A stretch of DNA of 64,000 nt from the NCBI RefSeq assembly GCF_002101675.1, contig NZ_LQOY01000207.1, forward strand, positions 1 through 64,000. The letters are read 5' to 3'. Under the pieces are notes generated by a model. The model was not told the DNA's origin and did not search any database. It saw only the letters and a program-made list of their open reading frames with translations. The DNA is from Mycobacterium gordonae. GTDB taxonomy: Bacteria > Actinomycetota > Actinomycetes > Mycobacteriales > Mycobacteriaceae. Below, in pieces: positions 59,381 through 64,000 of the stretch. Position 1 is the first letter of the stretch. The number at the start of each line of letters is the position of its first letter. The translations under genes were made by a program, and so were the position numbers.

Positions 59381-60622
59381 ATGCTGCACGAGTTCTGGGA
59401 CAACTTCACCCACAACCTGTTCAAGCCTTTGCTGCTGTTCTTCTACTTCGGCTTCCTGATTCCGATTCTCAAGGTGCGGTTCGAGTTTCCCTATGTGATC
59501 TATCAAGGCCTGACCATGTATCTGTTGCTGGCCATCGGCTGGCACGGCGGCGAGGAACTCGCCAAGGTCAACGCCTCGAGCATCGGCGTGATCGCGGGCT
59601 TCATGGTGCTCGGCTTCGTGCTGAATTTTCTGATCGGGGGCCTGGCCTACCTGCTGCTCAGCCGGCTGAGCACCATGCGCGCGGTCGATAAAGCGACGGT
59701 GGCCGGCTATTACGGGTCGGATTCGGCGGGGACCTTCGCCACCTGCGTGGCGGTCCTGACCGCCGTGAACATCGCGTTCAACGCCTACATGCCGGTGATG
59801 CTGGCGGTCATGGAGATTCCGGGCTGCCTGGTCGCCCTGTACCTGGTGGCCCGGTTGCGGCACCGCGGGATGGACGCGGCGGGCTACATGCCCGACGAAG
59901 CCGGCTATACCCCGCCCGTCCGGGCCGGGATTGGTCCGGGCACGCCGGCCAAACCGGCGCCGGGCCAGAGCCTCGATGACGAAGCCCAGGCCGCGATCGA
60001 CCTGGAGCGGGAACTGTCGATGGAGAAGCTGGACCATCCGGACTGGGAGCCCGACCAGCTTCCACGCCCGCCGCGGGGCAAGCGGATGCCGATCTTCTCG
60101 CGTGAGCTGTTTCAGGAAGTGTTCCTCAACCCCGGGCTGGTGCTGCTGATCGGCGGCATCGTGATCGGCCTGATCAGTGGGATGCAGGGGCAGAAGGTGG
60201 TGGCCGACGACGACCGGTTCTTCGTCCTGGCGTTCCAGGGCGTGCTGTGCCTGTTCCTGCTGGAGATGGGCATGACCGCGTCGCGCAAGCTCAAAGATTT
60301 GCGATCGGCCGGGATGGGCTTCATTTTCTTCGGCCTGCTGGCGCCCAATCTCTTTGCCACCATCGGGATTGCGGTCGCCTGCAGCTACGCCGCCCTGACC
60401 GGCACCGACTTCAAGCCGGGCACGTACGTGCTGTTCGCCGTGCTGTGCGGCGCCGCGTCGTATATCGCCGTTCCGGCGGTGCAGCGGCTGGCCATTCCCG
60501 AGGCCAGTCCGACGCTGCCGTTGGCCGCGTCCCTGGCCCTGACGTTCTCCTACAACGTCACCATCGGCATTCCGCTCTACATCGAGATCGCCCGTGTCTT
60601 CGAGCAGTGGTTCGGCGTCTGA
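59381..60622 (+). CDS. SbtA-family sodium-dependent bicarbonate transporter-like permease (Rv2387-like)
   Basis: 413 residues with about ten membrane helices in two halves: one within about 1-170 (FKPLLLFFYFGFLIPILKV, LLAIGWHGGEEL, GFMVLGFVLNFLIGGLAYLL) and one within about 250-410 (GLVLLIGGIVIGLISGM, CLFLLEMGMTASRKL). A cytoplasmic linker of about 80 residues (about 172-255) separates them. The half-to-half similarity and EMGM motif fit SbtA-type bicarbonate permeases. The ATG at 59381 follows GAGAGG. Position next to mbtI and hemW equals Rv2387. Substrate not proven. Confidence 0.8.
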   Translation: MLHEFWDNFTHNLFKPLLLFFYFGFLIPILKVRFEFPYVIYQGLTMYLLLAIGWHGGEELAKVNASSIGVIAGFMVLGFVLNFLIGGLAYLLLSRLSTMRAVDKATVAGYYGSDSAGTFATCVAVLTAVNIAFNAYMPVMLAVMEIPGCLVALYLVARLRHRGMDAAGYMPDEAGYTPPVRAGIGPGTPAKPAPGQSLDDEAQAAIDLERELSMEKLDHPDWEPDQLPRPPRGKRMPIFSRELFQEVFLNPGLVLLIGGIVIGLISGMQGQKVVADDDRFFVLAFQGVLCLFLLEMGMTASRKLKDLRSAGMGFIFFGLLAPNLFATIGIAVACSYAALTGTDFKPGTYVLFAVLCGAASYIAVPAVQRLAIPEASPTLPLAASLALTFSYNVTIGIPLYIEIARVFEQWFGV

Positions 60623-60624
60623 CG

Positions 60625-61797
60625 TCAGCCCAGCAAGGCGCGCACGACCGCGTCGGCCAGCAGCCGCCCGCGGTCGCTGAGGACCAGGTGGTCGCCGTCA
60701 GACTCCAGCAACCCGTCGGCGACCACCTCCTCGGCGCGGTCACGTTCGGCGGCAGTGAGCCGGGCCAGCGGCAGGCCCTGGCGCAGTCGGATCTGCAGCA
60801 TCACCTCCTCGGTGTGCAGCGCGTCGGAGCCCAGCTCCTCGAAGCCGGCCACCGGTAGCCCACCCTCGGCGAGTTTGGACCCATAAGTGTTCGGGTGCTT
60901 GACATTCCACCAACGCGTACTGCCCACGTAGCTATGCGCGCCCGGTCCGGCGCCCCACCACTGACCGCCGTTCCAGTAGCCGAGATTGTGCCGGCACTCC
61001 CCGCCGTGCCGGGCCCAGTTGGATACCTCGTACCAGCCCAGCCCGGCGGCCGAAAGTCGTTCGTCGATCAACTCGTAGCGGTGCGCCAGCACGTCGTCGT
61101 CCGGCGGTTCGAGCTCGCCGCTGCGCACCCGTCTGGCCATCGCCGTGCCTTCCTCGACCACCAGCGCGTAGGCCGACAGGTGGTCGACGCCGGTCTCGAT
61201 CGCCGTATCCACCGAGCGCAGCAGGTCGTCGTCGGACTCGCCAGGGGTGCCGTAGATCAGGTCCAGGCTGACGTGCTCGAAACCTAGCGCCAGCGCCTCG
61301 CGCGCCGCCGCGGCCGACCGGTTGGGCGTGTGCACCCGGTCCAGCACACCCAGCAACCGGGGCACCACCGACTGCATGCCCAGCGACACCCGGTTGTATC
61401 CCGCCTCGCGGATCTCCTCGAAGAACTCCGGCCATGTCGATTCGGGGTTGGCCTCGGTGGTGATCTCGGCCGTGGGCGCCACCGTGAAGTGGTCGCGCAC
61501 CATGTCCAGCAACGTCGTCAGGCGAGCGCCGCCCAGCAATGAGGGAGTGCCGCCGCCGACGAAGACCGTGTCTACCACCGGGCCGCCGAGCCGCGCGGCG
61601 GCCCGCTCCAGCTCGACGCGCAACGCCACCAGCCAGGCGTCCGGGTTTACCCCGCCCAGCTCCGCCGGGGTGTAGGTGTTGAAGTCGCAGTAACCGCACC
61701 GGGTGATGCAGAACGGCACGTGGACGTAGAGGCCGAACGGTCGTCCGGGGGTGGGCTGGATGGCCGGCAGTTTCACCGGCGCCTCGACGGGAGCCAT
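60625..61797 (-). CDS. hemW: Radical SAM protein HemW/HemN-like
   Basis: 390 residues. The radical-SAM cluster motif CITRCGYC follows FGLYVHVPF, then FVGGGTPSLL, VSLGMQSV, and the family's YGTPGESDDD and HNLGYWNGG. It lacks the N-terminal Cys extension of oxygen-independent coproporphyrinogen oxidase HemN, so it is more likely HemW, a heme chaperone, though often named hemN (Rv2388c). Start ATG 61797 is preferred; an in-frame GTG lies 15 bp upstream. It converges on the SbtA-like gene with a 2-bp gap. The rpfD and Rv2390c genes that follow in M. tuberculosis are absent. Confidence 0.9.
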   Translation of the reverse strand: MAPVEAPVKLPAIQPTPGRPFGLYVHVPFCITRCGYCDFNTYTPAELGGVNPDAWLVALRVELERAAARLGGPVVDTVFVGGGTPSLLGGARLTTLLDMVRDHFTVAPTAEITTEANPESTWPEFFEEIREAGYNRVSLGMQSVVPRLLGVLDRVHTPNRSAAAAREALALGFEHVSLDLIYGTPGESDDDLLRSVDTAIETGVDHLSAYALVVEEGTAMARRVRSGELEPPDDDVLAHRYELIDERLSAAGLGWYEVSNWARHGGECRHNLGYWNGGQWWGAGPGAHSYVGSTRWWNVKHPNTYGSKLAEGGLPVAGFEELGSDALHTEEVMLQIRLRQGLPLARLTAAERDRAEEVVADGLLESDGDHLVLSDRGRLLADAVVRALLG

Positions 61798-61947
61798 GCC
61801 AAATCTTGGCACGACGGCCCCGGCAGCATCGTTTTCCCAGGCTGTTCCCGGTTTCGTTTACCGAACCACCCAGGTTCGGCCCGTAGTTTTAATCACTGTG
61901 AGGAGAAATTTGACCTGGTAGCACGGCTGGTCTGGATCCATGGCAGA

Positions 61948-62049
61948 ATGGCACCCGTGACCGTCGCCAACTCGAACCCGCGCGTTGCGCTGGTGGTGCG
62001 ACGGCATATCGACCTCAAGCGCGTTTGCAGCTGTTGCTGTCTGCCTTGA
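61948..62049 (+). CDS. Cysteine-rich leader peptide (candidate attenuator ORF of the sulfur operon)
   Basis: A 33-codon ORF, ATG to TGA, ending in the codons for V-C-S-C-C-C-L-P. It lies 113 bp upstream of sirA. Polycysteine upstream ORFs before sulfur-assimilation operons are described in mycobacteria (M. smegmatis): when cysteine is short, ribosomes stall in the Cys run and expression of the downstream genes rises. The ORF and its tail are seen directly; the regulatory role is inferred. An in-frame GTG three codons in is an alternative start. Confidence 0.75.
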   Translation: MAPVTVANSNPRVALVVRRHIDLKRVCSCCCLP

Positions 62050-62161
62050 TGTCGTAGACCCAGCCCACCCGTACCACCTGCTGGCTGCCGGATCTGCGCC
62101 GCCGCAATCAACGGTGAGCTGCGCGCGTTCCAGCCGGCATGTTCCGAAGGAGAACTGCCCC

Positions 62162-63832
62162 ATGACCACAGCTCGCCCCGCAAAGGCGCCCCGCAATGAG
62201 GGCCAGTGGGCGTTGGGCAATCGCGAGCCGCTGAACCCCAACGAGGAGATGAAGAAGGCGGGCGCGCCGCTGGAGGTGCGCGAACGCATCGAGAACGTCT
62301 ACGCCAAGGGCGGATTCGACAGCATCGACAAGAGCGACCTGCGTGGGCGCTTTCGGTGGTGGGGCCTCTACACCCAGCGCGAACAGGGCTACGACGGCTC
62401 ATTCACCGGCGACGACAATGCGGATCTGCTCGAGGCCAAGTACTTCATGATGCGGGTGCGCTGCGACGGCGGGGCGATCTCGGCGGCCGCATTGCGCACG
62501 CTGGGCCAGATCTCGACCGAGTTCGCCCGCGACACGGCCGACATCTCCGATCGGCAGAACATTCAGTACCACTGGATCAGGGTGGAGGACGTCCCGGAGA
62601 TTTGGCAGCGGCTGGACGAGGTCGGCTTGCAGACCACCGAGGCCTGCGGCGACTGCCCCCGCGTGGTGCTGGGCTCACCGCTGGCCGGCGAGTCGCTCGA
62701 CGAGGTGATCGACCCGACCTGGGCCGTCGACGAAATCGTGCGCCGCTACATCGGCAAGCCCGAATACGCCGATCTACCACGCAAATACAAGACCGCCATC
62801 TCGGGGCTGCAGGATGTCGCGCACGAGATCAACGACATTGCCTTCATCGGCGTCAACCACCCCGAGCACGGGCCGGGCCTGGATCTGTGGGTCGGCGGAG
62901 GCCTGTCGACCAACCCGATGCTGGCCCAGCGGCTTGGCGTCTGGGTTCCGCTGCAGGAGGTACCCGAAGTGTGGGAGGCGGTGACCTCCATCTTCCGCGA
63001 CTACGGCTACCGGCGACTGCGGGCCAAGGCGCGGCTGAAGTTCCTGGTCAAGGACTGGGGTATAGAAAAATTCCGTGAAGTTCTCGAACAGGAATACCTC
63101 AAGCGCCCGTTGATCGACGGCCCGGCGCCCGCCCCGCTCGCCCATCCCATCGACCACGTCGGCGTGCAGCGCACCAAGAACGGACTCAATGCCATCGGGG
63201 CCTCCCCGATCGCCGGGCGGGTGTCCGGCACCATCCTGAGCGCGGTCGCCGAGCTTGCCGAGCGGGCCGGCTCAGACCGGATCCGCTTCACCCCGTATCA
63301 GAAGCTGGTCCTGCTCGACGTCCCCGACGACAAGGTCGACGAGACGGTGGCCGGGCTGGAAGGCCTGGGTCTGCAAGTGCGGCCATCGCAGTGGCGTCGA
63401 AACCTGATGGCCTGCAGCGGAATTGAGTACTGCAAGTTGTCGTTCGCCGAAACCCGGGTGCGCGCGCAGTCTTTGGTGCCCGAGCTGGAGAGCCGCCTGG
63501 AAGACGTCAACTCCGGCCTGGACGTGCCGATCACCGTCAATATCAATGGCTGCCCCAACTCGTGCGCCCGAATCCAGGTCGCCGACATCGGGTTCAAAGG
63601 CCAGATGGTCGACGACGGCGAAGGCGGCTCCGTCGAGGGGTTCCAGGTGCACCTGGGCGGAGGCTTGGGCCTGGACAGCGGATTCGGGCGAAAACTTCGT
63701 CAGCACAAGGTCACCAGCGACGAGCTGGGCGACTACATCGAGCGGGTGACCCGCAACTTCCTCAAGCACCGCCAGGAAGGCGAGCGCTTCGCGCAGTGGG
63801 CCGTCCGAGCCGAGGAGGACGATTTGCGATGA
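62162..63832 (+). CDS. sirA: Ferredoxin-dependent sulfite reductase SirA (NirA)
   Basis: 556 residues. It reduces sulfite to sulfide with a [4Fe-4S]-siroheme centre; the cluster Cys residues are in CSGIEYC and CPNSCA. The Tyr-Cys pair cross-linked in the M. tuberculosis enzyme (Y69-C161) is present as Tyr70 (WWGLYTQ) and Cys162 (TTEACGDCP). GAAGGAG precedes the ATG; the frame is open further upstream but overlaps the leader ORF region. It corresponds to Rv2391. Its stop overlaps the cysH ATG by 4 bp. Confidence 0.95.
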   Translation: MTTARPAKAPRNEGQWALGNREPLNPNEEMKKAGAPLEVRERIENVYAKGGFDSIDKSDLRGRFRWWGLYTQREQGYDGSFTGDDNADLLEAKYFMMRVRCDGGAISAAALRTLGQISTEFARDTADISDRQNIQYHWIRVEDVPEIWQRLDEVGLQTTEACGDCPRVVLGSPLAGESLDEVIDPTWAVDEIVRRYIGKPEYADLPRKYKTAISGLQDVAHEINDIAFIGVNHPEHGPGLDLWVGGGLSTNPMLAQRLGVWVPLQEVPEVWEAVTSIFRDYGYRRLRAKARLKFLVKDWGIEKFREVLEQEYLKRPLIDGPAPAPLAHPIDHVGVQRTKNGLNAIGASPIAGRVSGTILSAVAELAERAGSDRIRFTPYQKLVLLDVPDDKVDETVAGLEGLGLQVRPSQWRRNLMACSGIEYCKLSFAETRVRAQSLVPELESRLEDVNSGLDVPITVNINGCPNSCARIQVADIGFKGQMVDDGEGGSVEGFQVHLGGGLGLDSGFGRKLRQHKVTSDELGDYIERVTRNFLKHRQEGERFAQWAVRAEEDDLR

Positions 63833-64000
63833 GCCAGGCGCCCAAACTGACCGAAGACGAGCTGCGCGAGCTGGCGGCGCGCGGCGCGGCGGAGCTCGCC
63901 GGAGCCGACGCCGTCGAGCTGCTGCAGTGGACCGAAGAGAACTTCGGCAACATCAACGGACCGCGCGGTTGGGCGACGTGCAACTACGTGGTGGCCTCCA
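63829..64000 (+). CDS. cysH: APS reductase CysH, N-terminal part (runs off right edge)
   Basis: About 57 residues are visible: MSQAPKLTEDELRELAARGA, then VELLQWTEENFGNINGPRGW and ATCNYVVAS, the start of the nucleotide-binding domain. Adenosine 5'-phosphosulfate reductase gives sulfite for SirA, with thioredoxin as donor. The ATG overlaps the sirA stop (ATGA), showing a sirA-cysH operon as in Rv2391-Rv2392. The [4Fe-4S] Cys motifs lie beyond the window. Confidence 0.92.
   Translation, partial: MSQAPKLTEDELRELAARGAAELAGADAVELLQWTEENFGNINGPRGWATCNYVVAS

Noticed and set aside
1..64000. tRNA, rRNA, insertion sequences, CRISPR arrays, replication origin
   Set aside because: None was seen on reading the window: no transposase, no tRNA-like cloverleaf with CCA-end context, no rRNA segment and no DnaA-box cluster. 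Short ncRNAs cannot be excluded without a covariance search.

Overview
The window is chromosomal DNA from a slow-growing Mycobacterium outside the M. tuberculosis complex. The evidence is high-GC coding sequence, PE_PGRS and PPE genes, an MmpS/MmpL pair, mycobactin genes, IdeR- and DosR-type boxes, and a gene order that follows the M. tuberculosis stretch Rv2356c (PPE) to Rv2392 (cysH), with large replacements. Gene names and M. tuberculosis comparisons come from recalled family knowledge, not from a database search.

Left flank (1-21.5 kb) is core housekeeping: the start of a PPE gene (broken by an inverted copy of glyS at the window edge), glyS, the zinc regulators smtB-zur, an uppS-recO group, amidase amiA2, then era, a CBS-domain membrane protein, ybeY, phoH1, rsmE, dnaJ2, hrcA and cfp2. 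Two accessory blocks interrupt it. One, between amiA2 and era, holds a RecQ-like helicase, a PE_PGRS protein fused to a phosphodiesterase-like domain, and gene debris. The other, between phoH1 and rsmE, holds a TetR regulator with a double-palindrome operator, an alpha/beta hydrolase, a DinB-like protein and a SnoaL-like protein.

Centre (21.7-49.4 kb) is a complete but reorganised mycobactin-type siderophore locus. MbtA activates salicylate. MbtB (ArCP-Cy-A-PCP) makes the hydroxyphenyl-oxazoline cap. MbtE and MbtF add the two lysine units. MbtC and MbtD make the beta-hydroxyacyl unit. MbtG and MbtK hydroxylate and acylate lysine, MbtH assists adenylation, and a free type II thioesterase replaces the TE that is fused to MbtB in M. 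tuberculosis. Unlike M. tuberculosis, the NRPS genes run opposite to the PKS genes, mbtK lies inside the locus, an MmpS/MmpL exporter is attached, and a SagB-type FMN dehydrogenase sits convergent to mbtB. That last gene suggests the ring may be oxidised from oxazoline to oxazole, as in nocobactin-type siderophores. Three IdeR-like iron boxes lie at the divergent promoters and a fourth lies before the separate mbtI.

Right flank (49.5-64 kb): a holin-like and a UsfY-like membrane protein; an oxidative operon (SDR, ferritin-like diiron protein, Baeyer-Villiger-type monooxygenase, MerR regulator); a rafH-like ribosome hibernation gene followed by a desA1-like desaturase behind DosR-like boxes; mbtI; a bicarbonate-transporter-like permease; hemW; and the assimilatory sulfur genes sirA-cysH, preceded by a short ORF ending in a cysteine run that is a likely cysteine-responsive leader peptide. 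cysH runs off the right edge.
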